Positions 11,031-23,480 of a DNA stretch of 64,000 bases are shown one piece after another. The translations under genes and the position numbers were made by a program. Below the pieces are notes generated by a model, which was not told where the DNA came from, searched no databases, and saw only the letters and a list, made by a program, of their open reading frames with translations. This stretch comes from Cladocopium goreaui (lineage: Eukaryota; Sar; Dinophyceae; Suessiales; Symbiodiniaceae). Location: contig CAMXCT020001626.1 of NCBI GenBank assembly GCA_947184155.2, positions 77,456-141,455 on the forward strand, given 5' to 3'. The number at the start of each line of letters is the position of its first letter. The stretch's first letter is position 1.

Positions 11031-11869
11031 GCTTTTAGGATCAGTTTTTGGTATTTTTCCTCATAAAGCCAAGGCCTGGTCGAGGCAATGTCGAAATGCG
11101 AAGCTTCACCCTGTGCCCACAAAAATTGTGGGCTGCGGACAAGGACAAACAAAACAGGACATGTTTTTCATTGCCGGTCCAGCGGCAAAACTGCTTCATT
11201 TAAGTGCCATGAAAAAGGGCTCCGGCTGCGAATGTGGAGATGATAAATCCAGTTGAGACTTGAGAAGCTTTGGCTGGAGGCTTTGGCCGTCAAGTTGCCA
11301 AGCTCTTTGTTAATCTTCTTTTAAGCCCTTTTGACTTTTGACCCAATGGTGCAACATGTTGACAAGTGCACATGAGAACGGTCCTCCAGAACGTAAAGCT
11401 GGGATTGGATAGCACCACTCAGCAACGCCTGTTGAAAGAACTGTACATATAGAGAAGCAACAGCATGGTGTGGAGAGAGCTCTTTGGAGTTTTGGGGTCA
11501 TGCGTGCTCACTTGGCTGGTTCCTTTCAGTTTCTGCCAAATACTAGCAGCAGTTGCTCACTTTGATCTAGTCGTTCTATACGGAGGCACGGATTTTGGCT
11601 GTCTACACTGCCCCTTTTGATTGTGCTGCCGCTTGTGTACCAAGTAGTTGAAGATACTTTGGACAACCAGAGCCGGGGTTGTCCACTGCCCAAGATGTGC
11701 CAAGCTCGGTTCATGCCAAGAGAGTGCATGTGCCTGCTACAAAGCAAACGAAGACTTGAGAGACCAGCAGAGACCGCTAGAAACATTCGAAGTGGAAAAC
11801 GATGTATGGCCATTGGCCATATATACCTCGTACCGTGATATGCCATATTAATCCATTTTATGATATATT
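11031..11869. other. Spacer between atpI copies 1 and 2
   Basis: The first 60 bases after the stop match the spacer after copy 2. About 570 bases (roughly 11093-11660) have no counterpart there. From about 11670 the sequence again matches the region before copy 3 (GTCCACTGCCCAAGATGTGC onward). The matching part just before the leader exon is the best place for a promoter and trans-splice acceptor, but I recognise no defined element. Confidence 0.6.
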
Positions 11870-14337
11870 ATGCCATTGAGGCTGCGGTCCCGCTCGACTC
11901 TGCTGCGATGCGCAGCTGGTGTGGCGCTTTGCGTGGCCTTGCAGGCTGCACTTAGCTTTGTGGCTCCTGCCAGTGGCGCTGCAAAGGCCTGGTCCATTTT
12001 TATCCATTTTAATTTTAGTTCAATTGAAAAGACAGCCTGTATTGAAGACTGACAATGAAAACACATTAGCACACATTTTCGACACAACACGCCCTTGTTT
12101 CGAAGTAGGCAGTGCATGCGGCTTTCAAAGGACACGTCCAGGTGCAACATGCACAAAGCTGATGCATGCTAATTTAATTTGGAGGCTCCAAGCAATGCGC
12201 ATGCCGTCGCCTCCCCGCAACTGAGAGCGCAGATGCAGCCAAGCAATGCGGCCAGCGAGGCACCGTTACATTTGCAATGTTGACGTTTTCAGAGAGTGGC
12301 AACAGTCTTCGTGGTTGTACCTGTTAAGATGACCGACATAGCATTGTTCAAGTTGCATAATCTCAGTATGCCTCAGAATTTCGCAAACTTTTGTGCAGAT
12401 GCCAGCCGCCCACGCATTCTCGGGATCAACGCTCATCCCTGCCGCACTTTTCACTGCCCGCTCGATGGTCAGTGTGACTTGTATTGATTGGACCCGTGGC
12501 AGATGCCTTTCAGGATTCCATAGTGCATCAATTGCATAGCTGAGCTGGTTTTCACGCTCTTGAAGTAGACAGAAAGCGTTGATGACGCTCAGGTTGTGAA
12601 CGTCATCAGCCGCTACGGGAAGGCTCCCGTGAGTGACTTCGGTGCCCCCTCTGGCATCCGAAATTTCCAGGAGATCTTTGCCTTGAATCGAGCCCTTTCG
12701 CAAGTTGGTCACTCCTGGAATCGAACGACGTAGCATGCAGTAATGACACGCAATCGGATTCTTGGATATGAGGAGCATGTCTTTTGAGCCATGGCCATGT
12801 CATCAGACATCTAATATCACTATATATCACTGCAAGTGGGGCATGAACTCACAGATGCCAGAGGAGATGGCTTTGGGCTTCACCTCAGACATTGCCAAGA
12901 ACAACTTGGGAGAGTCCTTCTACAGGACAGTCACAAGACACTCCGAAAATGCTCGACTCGCAACTGCTCGATTTGATCGATTCGCTCAACTCCAGTCTTT
13001 CTTTGCTCCTGTGTTCTGGCAGGCCGTGGGTGCCTTTCATCACTACCATCTTCCTCTTCATCTTTGTTAGCAACTGGTCCGGTGCTTTGATCCCTTGGAA
13101 GCTGTTCGAGATCCCAGCAGGCCAGGCTCATTCATGCCGGAATGCAGGGCAGCTTTGGTAGTCGCCATAGAGTGGACAGGTTCGTTTTGACATGAAGGGA
13201 TCTGATCTTTGCTCCCAGCAGTAACACTTTGCAACTTGGCCAGGTGAACTGGCAGCACCTACCAACAACATCAACACCACCGTGGCACTGAGCTTGTGCC
13301 AGCCTGATTTGGAGCCATCATCCAAAAGTGTTGGGTCATGTCAAGTCCAAAAATGGATCAGCAGTTCGGAAATGCCACATAGGCTTTGTTCAGGATACCG
13401 AATTGGCGATGATTGTCATGCAGAGAATTTTGTAGGTTCATGCGCCCTTCTGAGGCTGACCTCCTTGGCCTACTTTGGTGGCGGCCTCGCCAAGAAGGGC
13501 CTGGGTTACTTTGCTCGCTACGTTCCTCGGTTGAAGGTTGAAAGGTATCTCTTGGTCCTGAAAAGTCATGATTTCCAGCCAGCAGCTCATGTTCTCTGAT
13601 TGAGGTGAAGCCAACCCCCATCCTGCTTCCCATCAACATCTTGGAGGACTTCACAAAGCCGTTGGGAGCTGAGTCAAGGGAGCATGACATCATGACTTCA
13701 GGACATTATGATACAACATCTACATTGACAAACCGCAAGATCAACTGGAACACAGAGAGACATAGAGCTTTGGGCCGTCCAGTTTAATGAACTGCAGCAC
13801 TTTTTTCTTGACACGGATGTGTCCCGTGCAAGTGGTCTTTGGACTTGGGCATGGTAGGTAGCCAGCAAAATCTCTGAGGCTGTCCTTGAGCTTCCGACTT
13901 TTCGGAAATGTTGTGGCAGATGAGCTGACGGTGGGTGTCGCCATCTCAATTCATACCTGATGTAAAACACAGACAGACTCTCTCTCTAGAAAACTATTTG
14001 CCGAGTCGCCAAGTCGGATGGTTCTGCGTATTGCAACTTGTCCGTCCGCACACTTTGAGTGTGAAACATATTGGACTCTTGTGACGTCGCCACTGCAAAT
14101 TAAGGTGCTCTGCTTCTTGGTTCCCTTCGTGATTCCCTTGCCTATCATGGGCCTGGGTCTCTTCGCAGGCAGGGAAAGAGTTAAGAACATAGAGAAAGTT
14201 AAGATAAGTTGAGAACATGTCAAGAACAACAAGCTGGCATTGACAGCCTTTGACAGCCTGTCACCACATCAGGTTCCATCCAGGCACTTATCTTCTCTAC
14301 GTTGGCGGCGGCATACATCCATGAAGCTTTGGAGTGA
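11870..14337 (+). CDS. atpI: Plastid ATP synthase CF0 subunit a (AtpI), tandem copy 2
   Basis: Nearly identical to copy 1 in exons and introns. The leader exon starts at ATG 11870 ([14 protein letters not shown], then the hydrophobic stretch and FVAP) and ends near 11986 at a GC donor. Core exons are 12593-12670, 12864-12925, 13023-13120, 13244-13295, 13455-13521, 13605-13660, 13879-13936, 14105-14168 and 14273-14337. Exon lengths and phases equal those of copy 1, giving 199 codons plus stop for the resolved part. The CT run in the intron before the eighth core exon is shorter than in copy 1 (about 5 repeats against about 9). The last intron has an extra GCCTTTGACAGCCTGTCACC-like insertion. 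The protein of the resolved part is the same as copy 1 apart from V for M at its second residue. Confidence 0.94.
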
Positions 14338-14871
14338 GCTTTTAGGATCAGTTTTTGGTATTTTTCCTCATAAAGCCAAGGCCTGGTCGAGGCAATGTGG
14401 AGACTTTAAACAGTGATCTTTCCAGACAAAATCCTTCAAGTGATTCAAATTGATATATGCAACTTATTCAACCTTTAAAACATGTGATAGCCTCTTCATT
14501 GCCAGCTCTTCGGAGAGATGTGGCCAGTGACGTGGTAAGAAAAAGGGGTCATGGGAAGTTCCACTGTGGAGTGGATTGGTCACATGGCAGCCTGAAGTCC
14601 CAATGAGTTTGCGCAACTCTCTATCCATGTCCACCGCTGTATTTTACATAGTTCGAGATATTGGACAACTGGATTTGGGTTTGTCCACTGCCCAAGATGT
14701 GCCAAGCTCGGTTCATGCCAAGAGAGTGCATGTGCCTGCTACAAAGCAAACGAAGACTTGGGAGACCAGCAGAGACCGCTAGAAACATTCGAAGTGGAAA
14801 ACGATGTATGGCCATTGGCCACATATACCACGTACCATGATATGCCATATTAATCCATATTATGATATATT
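14338..14871. other. Spacer between atpI copies 2 and 3
   Basis: Its first 60 bases and its last 190 bases or so match the spacer before copy 2, so the amplified unit includes flanking sequence on both sides. The middle part (about 14399-14655) is unrelated to the earlier spacer. No exon is seen. Confidence 0.6.
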
Positions 14872-17561
14872 ATGCCATTGAGGCTGCGGTCCCGCTCGAC
14901 TCTGCTGCGATGCGCAGCTGGTGTGGCGCTTTGCGTGGCCTTGCAGGCTGCACTTAGCTTTGTGGCTCCTGCCAGTGGCGCTGCAAAGGCCTGGTCCATT
15001 TTTATCCATTTTAATTTTAGTTCAATTGAAAAGACAGCCTGTATTGAAGACTGACAATGAAAACACATTAGCACACATTTTCGACGCGACACGCCCTTGT
15101 TTCGAAGTAGGCAGTGCATGCGGCTTTCAAAGGACACGTCCAGGTGCAACATGCACAAAGCTGATGCATGCTAATGTAATTTGGAGGCTCCAAGCAATAC
15201 GCATGCCGTCGCCTCCCCGCAACTGAGAGCGCAGATGCAGCCAAGCAATGCGGCCAGCGAGGCACCGTTACATTTGCAATGTTGACATTTTCAGGGAGTG
15301 GCAACAGTCTTCGTGGTTGTACCTGTTAAGATGACCGACATAGCATTGTTCAAGTTGCATAATCTCAGTATGCCTTAGAATTTCGCAAACTTTTGTGCAG
15401 ATGCCAGCCGCCCACGCATTCTCGGGATCAACGCTCATCCCTGCCGCACTTTTCACTGCCCGCTCGATGGTCAGTGTGACTTGTATTGATTGGACCCGTG
15501 GCAGATGCCTTTCAGGATTCCATAGTGCATCAATTGCATAGCTGAGCTGGTTTTCACGCTCTTGAAGTAGACAGAAAGCGTTGATGACGCTCAGGTTGTG
15601 AACGTCATCAGCCGCTACGGGAAGGCTCCCGTGAGTGACTTCGGTGCCCCCTCTGGCATCCGAAATTTCCAGGAGATCTTTGCCTTGAATCGAGCCCTTT
15701 CGCAAGTTGGTCACTCCTGGAATCGAACGACGTAGCATGCAGTAATGACACGCAATCGGATTCTTTGGATATGAGGAGCATGTCTTTTGAGCCATGGCCA
15801 TGTCATCAGACATCTAATATCACTATATATCACTGCAAGTGGGGCATGAACTCACAGATGCCAGAGGAGATGGCTTTGGGCTTCACCTCAGACATTGCCA
15901 AGAACAACTTGGGAGAGTCCTTCTACAGGACAGTCACAAGACACTCCGAAAATGCTCGACTCGCAACTGCTCGATTTGATCGATTCGCTCAACTCCAGTC
16001 TTTCTTTGCTCCTGTGTTCTGGCAGGCCGTGGGTGCCTTTCATCACTACCATCTTCCTCTTCATCTTTGTTAGCAACTGGTCCGGTGCTTTGATCCCTTG
16101 GAAGCTGTTCGAGATCCCAGCAGGCCAGGCTCATTCATGCCGGAATGCAGGGCAGCTTTGGTAGTCGCCATAGAGTGGACAGGTTCGTTTTGACATGAAG
16201 GGATCTGATCTTTGCTCCCAGCAGTAACACTTTGCAACTTGGCCAGGTGAACTGGCAGCACCTACCAACAACATCAACACCACCGTGGCACTGAGCTTGT
16301 GCCAGCCTGATTTGGAGCCATCATCCAAAAGTGTTGGGTCATGTCAAGTCCAAAAATGGATCAGCAGTTCGGAAATGCAACATAGGCTTTATTCAGGGTA
16401 CCGAATTGGCGATGATTGTCATGCAGAGAATTTTGTAGGTTCATGCGCCCTTCTGAGGCTGACCTCCTTGGCCTACTTTGGCGGCGGCCTCGCCAAGAAG
16501 GGCCTGGGTTACTTTGCTCGCTACGTTCCTCCGTTGAAGGTTGAAAGGTATCTCTTGGTCCTGAAAAGTCATGATTTCCAGCCAGCAGCTCATGTTCTCT
16601 GATTGAGGTGAAGCCAACCCCCATCCTGCTTCCCATCAACATCTTGGAGGACTTCACAAAGCCGTTGGGAGCTGAGTCAAGGGAGCATGACATCATGACT
16701 TCAGGACATTATGATACAACATCTACATTGACAAACCGCAAGATCAACTGGAACACAGAGAGACATAGAGCTTTGGGCCGTCCAGTTTAATGAACTGCAG
16801 CGCTTTTTTCTTGACACGGATGTGTCCCATGCAAGTGGTCTTTGGACTTGGGCATGGTAGGTAGCCAGCAAAATCTCTGAGGCTGTCCTTGAGCTTCCGA
16901 CTTTTCGGAAATGTTGTGGCAGATGAGCTGACGGTGGGTGCCGGTATCTTAGTAGATACAGCTGCTCCCTGGCAGAGATGTGTTTCTCCATCTGCTTGAG
17001 TCACGCCTCTCTATGCCATATATGCCATGTTGACTCAGGTGCTTTGCTTTCTGGTGCCTTTCGTGATCCCATTGCCGATCATGGGCCTGGGTCTCTTCGC
17101 AGGCATGGCTGAAAGCTCGCAGTTGGTTCGTGTTGCCTTCTTTGCAGTGTGCTGGATGCAGCAGGAATGCGGCGCACTCGGGGATCAAAATCTATGATTC
17201 CAACTGATACCACATTTGGGGGGGAAGAACATCCACTTGCCAGCTATTTTTGTGCTCAGCAGGGTACCAGGCTTTTGACCCAGAGCCACCTGTTCATAAA
17301 AAGGTATCCTCGTCCACGGCAACTCCAACACCCGCATAACCGGCACAACCATCATTTTGACTTCAAGGATCACCATTACCATGGATCACCTGTTTGATGT
17401 AGCCCCTGGTCTATCCTGCTGTTCTTCAGTTGTTTCAGTTGTATTGAGGTAGTACTTTTTTTAGTTGGCATATGTTGGCATGTTCAGATTGTTCAGGCTC
17501 CATCCAAGCTTTGATCTTCTCCACCTTGGCTGCGGCTTACATTCACGAAGCCCTGGAGTGA
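14872..17561 (+). CDS. atpI: Plastid ATP synthase CF0 subunit a (AtpI), tandem copy 3, mosaic
   Basis: Leader exon 14872-14988 with the same FVAP presequence. Core exons are 15595-15672, 15867-15928, 16026-16123, 16247-16298, 16458-16524, 16608-16663, 16882-16939, 17039-17102 and 17497-17561. Up to 16939 the DNA, introns included, is nearly identical to copies 1 and 2. After that the intron is unrelated (its donor is GC instead of GT), and the last two exons differ at 20 codons, all synonymous: 8 in exon 17039-17102 and 12 in 17497-17561. The protein is therefore unchanged. This is best explained by recombination or gene conversion between a young amplified unit and an older paralogue. The 199-codon frame is intact, so the copy can be functional. 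Confidence 0.93.
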
Positions 17562-18450
17562 GTGCGGCCTTGAGTCATTTCGAAGGATACAAGGATCACA
17601 AGGAGTACACAACAGATGGATTCAATATGCACCAGAAATCACCAGAATACATTGAAGACATGTAGAGCCTGTAGAGCATATGCCAAGATGCCAATTGCTG
17701 GCTGAACATTTCATTTCAGAATGATTTGAGAAAGTTTGAAAACTCGTTTTTGACCTATTCTTTATCAACTCAGAAGACTCTGCAGGTGAAGCCCGAGCAG
17801 AGTTTTCTTGATTTTTCCGATGGCCTGTTCGAGGCATGCGGCTTCAATGGCCGTCCACAGCTGTTCAACCATTTAGTCAGTGAATAATCAGCTGATCAGC
17901 TGAAGCGGTTCACAAAGGTCAGATGTGTAGCACTTGCAGTTGGACTGGCCCGGCCATTGTAGCTTCACCCAGATGTTGCGAGATCTCCCGTCGCTGGTGA
18001 AAAGGCTTCAAACCGATGTGGCTTCCATTCTTATTATACCGATTTGTTGTACATAGCTGCATGGAAATTGAAACTGATTGCCCTCCGGGCACAGAGCATT
18101 TCCGGTTCAGTGGATCAGACACCGGCTCTGAAAGTTTCGAATGCCAAGAGAATGCTTCAAACCAAAGTATTTCAAGCTGATCAGTTCTTTTTCAAATCAG
18201 ACTTCTTGGACAAAGTCTCTGTAATCACTTGATGCTTGATTTGAGAGATCATGTATCACAGAGACTCGCTGTTGCTTTGTAGCTTGCACTATGTATGTTG
18301 GTAGATTTGCGTGCGTCTCAGCGCGAGCCAACTTGTATCTGTGCGTGGGAAAAGCATCTCGTTGAACTCTGCTTCATCGAAAGTGGTAAGGTGCGCGCGG
18401 CCAAAGGGGAGCCAACAAAAGAGGACAGTTCTCTTCAGAAACGCAAAGGA
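17562..18450. other. No gene recognised
   Basis: Only short open frames with no motif are seen between the last atpI stop and the exons that begin near 18500. It may hold the 3' region of atpI copy 3 and the 5' part of the next gene. Confidence 0.4.
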
Positions 18451-18507
18451 ACTGAACACAGACCCAGGGTAAATGGCGTTGCTCAGGAGTTACGACGACT
18501 CAAGACC

Positions 18508-18986
18508 TTCTTCGCAAGAGCTGCGGTGGCATCAAAGTTGCTCAAGTCTCGACTGGCGATGCCCATTGCGTGCGCCCCCTCAATTTGCAGTTTGCACATG
18601 TAAAGGTCACGACTGGAAGTACTCAAGTCGCAGACATTGTAGGTATCCGCTGAATTCAGCCATGATGCGAGAAAAGGGTGCCGTCACTTGGATCAGATGT
18701 TTTTGGCGGATCCATATGCCTGGGACTTGACTGTCACACCATCTTCGACCCCAAGGACAGTGCTGAAGCTGCAAAGGCTCCCCTGTCATCTGGCCTCAAG
18801 GCCCAGTTGGCTGTATAACAAGTGATGCTGTGAAGAGTTCTGTGATACTTGCGATACTTGTGATACTTGCGATACTTGCGAGTTCCAAGTTGTGAGGACG
18901 ATGAGTCCTGGAAGCTTACGCAGAAAGGATTGGCCCACGTGATGCCCATCGTGGCCGGCATGTCCAAGGCCATGGAATCTTCTCAG
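18508..18986 (+). CDS. Exons of an unrecognised + strand gene
   Basis: Three exon-like blocks. 18518-18660 reads SCGGIKVAQVSTGDAHC, then QFAHVKVTTGSTQVADIV. About 18678-18812 reads SDVFGGSICLGLDCHTIF, then DPKDSAEAAKAPLSSGLKAQ, and ends at a GT. About 18883-18986 reads CEDDESWKLTQKGLAHVMPI and ends SSQ before a GT. The composition is protein-like and the blocks are flanked by plausible splice sites, but I could not join the phases fully and recognise no family. They may belong to the same gene as the FHA exons 1.6 kb downstream. Between the last two blocks is a short repeat of GATACTTGC (18842-18880). Confidence 0.4.
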
Positions 18987-20054
18987 GTCTACGTTTTCGC
19001 GTTTGCTTCGGATCAGAGGGAGGATTTTCTCGGAGGCTCCGCGTTTGGTTCGACTGTTAGTGGGATATCGATGGATATCGGATGATCGGATTACCCATGA
19101 TTACCCGATGGTATTGCGGGCATGAATGGTAGCAGAATTTCTTAACGGGGTTTTAGCAGGCCAAGGCTACCGGCTGTTTTGCCATGACCTCCATGATCCA
19201 TGACAGCGATCTATGCTGGTGAGCATGGCTTAATGGAGACAACTGGCATGGTTGATACATGATTGATACATGATTGATCATGGATCAGTGTGAACCTCAA
19301 TGGATCACACTGATCACACCTTCTAACTTACGTAGTCACGCCGTGTCACGCTGGTTGTTGTGATCAGCCTGTTCTTATCGCCTTGATGCATTGCTCATAG
19401 TTGATCATTGATGCATGATCATTGTCGCATATTTGAAATATTGACTTGCCTTCAAATAGTTCTGCTTTTGTTCAAGGGGTGAAGCTGGTAGAAAGTCAAA
19501 GTCGCCCAAACAAGATCGTTAACCTAAGTTTCACTAGCCAAAGAGAATATGGAGAGCTTTCATACATGTTCCTTTAGGCCTTGCACTTCCAAGGGATCAA
19601 ACTATTCATTGGAACTTTGGAGTGGCTTTGGAAAAGAACACCAGGAAGTGTCGATGGCTTCTACTCAAAGGCTGCATGTTTGCAGAAAACGAGAACGCAT
19701 GTAAAAGGGATCAAAGGGATCAAAAGGGATCAAAAAGGATTAATTTGCACCTTTCTGTGGCCACTTCCTCTTTTGGGGCCATGGCACTATCTGCGGACCC
19801 AAGACTTTCTGAGGACACTCTCACAGAAGTTTGCACGCTGTAGCGTTCACAACAATGTTGAAAAATATATCTTTCCGGCCGAGGAACCGCGTGGGTTGAG
19901 ACTTCGGAGCGCCCAGGTCTGGGCCTTTTTCACCAGTTTTTTTCCAAAGCTGCCAAGACAGACAATGAACAACTTGATGCGCGCAAATGAGGATGTCGTT
20001 CTACTGCGGGTCAATGGCCCAACGGTCATTGGTCGCAAGGACCTGGGGTCAGTT

Positions 20055-20120
20055 TGAGCAGAAGATGTTCCTTTGGAAATTCCTTTGGAAATTCCTTTGG
20101 AAATTCCTTGGGAAATCAGG
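20055..20120. repeat. 12-bp tandem repeat, about four copies
   Basis: CCTTTGGAAATT is repeated about four times. The unit contains its own near inverted complement, so the tract can fold on itself. It is in low-coding sequence between exon-like blocks. Confidence 0.8.
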
Positions 20121-20615
20121 AGTGCGACATCGAGGTGAAGCATCCCTCGGCCTCCTGGCAGAAATTGACAGACATGCATAGACTATGCATAGATTACAAG
20201 TATCCATCATGCAAGAGGATGCAAAAAAGGTAGGACATGAAAAAGGCAGGGCAAAAGGGTAGAACAATTTCATTGGCACGCAGGTCTCTTCTCGACATGC
20301 ATCCATCGAGCTTCTTCCGCCAGTAGCTGAGTAGCGGCTGCACCAAAGATTTGATGCCACTGCATGCACTGAAGCCTCATGGATGTTCAGCCTCAGGTCA
20401 GGGCCTGCCCAGGACCGCCCCTCATTCTTTCGTGCTTGGACAATCGGAAATTCAGTGCGAGTATGGCAAGATATGGAAGATGCACCTCCATGGTTCCTGT
20501 TTCCTCACCTCAGGACAGCTTTGAAAGCTCATTGAAGGCAGGAAACTGGTGGAGCCAAATCACTGACCTGTCTATGTGCAGTGTAGCCACCACTGGTTTT
20601 GGTGCTTTGTGGTAG

Positions 20616-20940
20616 GTAGCTTTGCTGACGGATCTCAGCTCCACCAATGGTGCGCCAAAGACCCAAAGCAGCAAAGCACTGGCCAAACTGGACCGCCAGA
20701 GAGGTACTTTTGCAGGTGAGCTGCCTGCTGGCACTCGGGTGCCGCCAGAAGGGGCGAGGCTGGAGCGCGATGGGATTGTGATAGTGGAAGAGAATGGAAG
20801 AGAGAAAAGTGATACAAAACGCTACAATCAGAATTGGTCCACTTGGCATTGCGTGCATTGCACTTCTGGCACCAGACTTTCTCTTTGCAGATTGTCAATT
20901 GGCGACTACATGCGCTTTGGCTTCTGCCCGTGGATCTACC
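20616..20940 (+). CDS. FHA-domain protein, exons for the C-terminal half of the domain
   Basis: FHA domains bind phosphothreonine peptides. Exon 20616-20649 gives VALLTDLSSTNG, exon 20704-20764 GTFAGELPAGTRVPPEGARL, and exon 20891 to about 20940 LSIGDYMRFGFCPWIYRL. Joined (GT donor then GC donor, phases consistent), they rebuild the typical L-x-D-L-x-S-T-N-G-T-F block and the following strands up to the G-D-x-x-x-F-G turn. The N-terminal half of the domain, with the arginine and Ser-x-x-His motifs, should lie upstream of 20616, but I could not find it with confidence. The frame stays open to a stop at 21032, which may or may not be exonic. The partner domains and the role of the protein are unknown. 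Confidence 0.72.
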
Positions 20941-21060
20941 GTTTAGAGGAGCCGTTGATTTGCATCAATGCGGCGGATTGGTCATTCAACTCGTTACCGG
21001 GAATCCGGTATCACTGGAAGAGTTTGCCATAGTTTGTCCAACAGGTCGTTCCAAGCGCTG

Positions 21061-22540
21061 AGAGCGCAGAGTCGACAGAGTGGGATCAGGCAACTGGGGT
21101 ACTGTCCAATTATTCCTCTTGCGGGCTCAACTCTAACACGTGCGTAAAACACGAGCAGGGACCAATTGCAAAACAAAGGTCTTGATCTTGACCGTTTAAT
21201 ACAAAACAAATCAAGCCCTCGGATGGTGCCCAGTCCGTTTCTCCTCGCTTCTGTTTGTCTAGCCTGCTGCCTCCTGTGTCCGTTACTTTCTGTCGCTTGA
21301 GGTCCATGTCCTGTAGTTGAATTGTATTCTCTTTGTGTTCTGGCAACGCATGGGAACCTGTGCAACATTCACCGACTGTTTCCACACCTTCTCAATGGTG
21401 CAGGCAGGTACTTCCAGCCGAGATGAGAGGCTGCAGGGGAATATAGGGAGATATATGATAGTTAGGGGTAGTTTTGGGTAGGGATGGGTAGTTAGTTGCG
21501 CATGTGAGTTGCGGGGGCTTCTCAACCCAGTGGACGTGGTGCGCGCAGTTCTTTCATTCTGCCAGGCGGCAACAGCAGCTGAAATTCGCTGAGACGTCTT
21601 ACCTTGGGTGGTTGACGCAGGCATCTGAAATTCTATTTTTGGTTTTACTATGTTTTACTCGTATTCTGATGTACTCTGAATTCTGCTGTTTTCTGGTTCT
21701 ACTCGAAGGTCCGGGAAGAATATGCTGCGGTTCGAAGCAGAGCCGAAGCAGCAGGCAACGCGCATGTTGGGTGCCTCTGTAACTGATGCAACGTCATGAA
21801 CATCGACGCTTTGCAGACATTGAAGCACAGGTTCTCCAATGGCCTACAGTCCTTCACTGGAACAGCTGGAGGTTTGCAATGATCAAACATCGGAACCAAG
21901 ATGAACCGTTGAAGGTTGGGGAAGACGGGAAGACATCAGACCTGCTTCCAGAGGCCACTTGCACTGCCTTTCTGCAGCGGCCTGTGTCCAGGAGCCTTGG
22001 CAGAGATTAGGAGCCACATAGCCTACCCAATCTGAAAGTGAGTGCGAAGACTGCATCACCATTGACACGGGGCTTCCATGGGCTTTCTTAACAGTCCTGA
22101 GGTGTGCCAGTGCTTCATCGCCGTTTTCCAGGCACTCAGATCATCACTTTTTGGGCACTCAGATTTGGCGTCTCGAGTGATCCACCAGGGATCCACCAGT
22201 GATCCACCAGGACATGGGCATCAAAGTTGCCAAGTCCCTCGGGGAAAAATCGGCCTGCAACTTCGATGGCCCAGCTGGCCATGAAATGTGACCAGGTGTG
22301 GCTCGGGATCATGGCCAGATATGGCCAGCATGGCCAGCTGTGTTTCTCATTACAGTCATTGCAATGACCTTTGTGCACTTCCTTCCAGAAACTGTTTCAT
22401 GGTCATGTCGCCAGAGAGGATGTGCTTTCCCAATCCTGTGGTGATGGTATTTGATGGTATTTGTATAGTATTTTTATCATGTAATATCATATCGTGCATC
22501 TGTTATTATCTGTTATTATTTGTTCGTATTTTGTGGAGCC
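21061..22540. other. No gene recognised
   Basis: The stretch between the FHA exons and the exon at 22549 shows no clear coding block on either strand. A few frames of 80-120 codons are open but lack motif support and splice logic. It looks like intron sequence. Confidence 0.4.
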
Positions 22541-22548
22541 TTCAACAG

Positions 22549-22626
22549 GTGGAGACCGACACCCTTGAAGGAGTCGAACCTTGTTTAGCAGACATCGAGG
22601 CGGAGGTAGAGCGGCTTGCAGGCAGA
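22549..22626 (+). CDS. Short coiled-coil-like exon
   Basis: Between CAG|GTGGAG and GGCAGA|GTAC lie 26 codons in phase 0 that read VETDTLEGVEPCLADIEAEV and then ERLAGR. It is acidic and helical with a partial heptad pattern. Exon borders follow the local rule (AG|G acceptor, GT donor). It probably belongs to the gene with the FHA exons, but no family is recognised. Confidence 0.45.
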
Positions 22627-23238
22627 GTACAACTTCACAAACATCCAAAGCCAGCAATTACACCAATTGACAAATTCTTCATACTGTACATTTGATTGAG
22701 AGACAAAGTCAGAGTTCGGACTTGATCATGAGGCATTTTTCTGCGATCTTGATATTTCGCAGGGCGGTCGTGGGAAGTATCCAGCATTCTGCGACCATCC
22801 CTTGCTTCGGTCACTGCCTTGGATGTGCTGTTAGGAAATGATGACAGCTGTGCTGATAGCAAAGCAACCAACAGCACCAACAGCACCAACAGCATATTCG
22901 TTTTGGAGGCCGCTGATCTGGAAAATGTGGAATGCCAGATTCAAGAGGCTGGATATGGCTGGATTTCTCTGGATTCAACATGATTCGACGAGATTCGGAC
23001 ATAGATTCGGCTGGACATGGAGAGCTGCCAACACCCAACTGACATTGATGGAGTCTGATGGAGGCTTTGAACTTCGTCACTGAGTCTTTGCCGAGACTGG
23101 CATCGGATTTGGACCAGCAGGCGTTCAGCTTCACTTCGATCAATTGAAAGTATCCATGCTTGTTGAAACTAGCATCTTCAGTTTAGAATTGAGCATCGCT
23201 TTGATATGCATTGATTCTTTCAATCTTATGCACAAGGT

Positions 23239-23480
23239 TTGTGGACCTACCTTCCAAGCATTGTTGGCCCGTGGTCGGCCAGCACCTGGGAATGCGGCAC
23301 GCTTGGCCCCCAGGGCTTTGCAGCAATCATCAATCAGATTCAGCTTGTACCGAGCATGTGGCTTTCGATCTGTGATGGGACGAATCCAAAATTTCGGTTT
23401 CAAAGAGGTGAGCGAACCAGCTCAGAGTTGCTGAATGGACTGGAGGAGGCTGGTGCCAAGTTCAAAGGGTCTGAAGTTTG
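23239..23480 (+). CDS. Unrecognised exon block(s)
   Basis: A continuous frame reads through WTYLPSIVGPWSAS, CGTLGPQGFAAIINQIQ, LVPSMWLSICDGTNPKF and GERTSSELLNGLEEAGAKF. The sequence has a globular-protein composition. The part from about 23408 follows an AG|G acceptor. I do not recognise the fold. The reverse strand and another frame are also open here, so the strand call is tentative. Confidence 0.33.

Noticed and set aside
20834..21061. Overlapping open frame ending near 21061 as the product after the FHA exon
   Set aside because: It is a shifted frame. The FHA frame (GDYMRFGFCPWIY) is the one supported by domain similarity.
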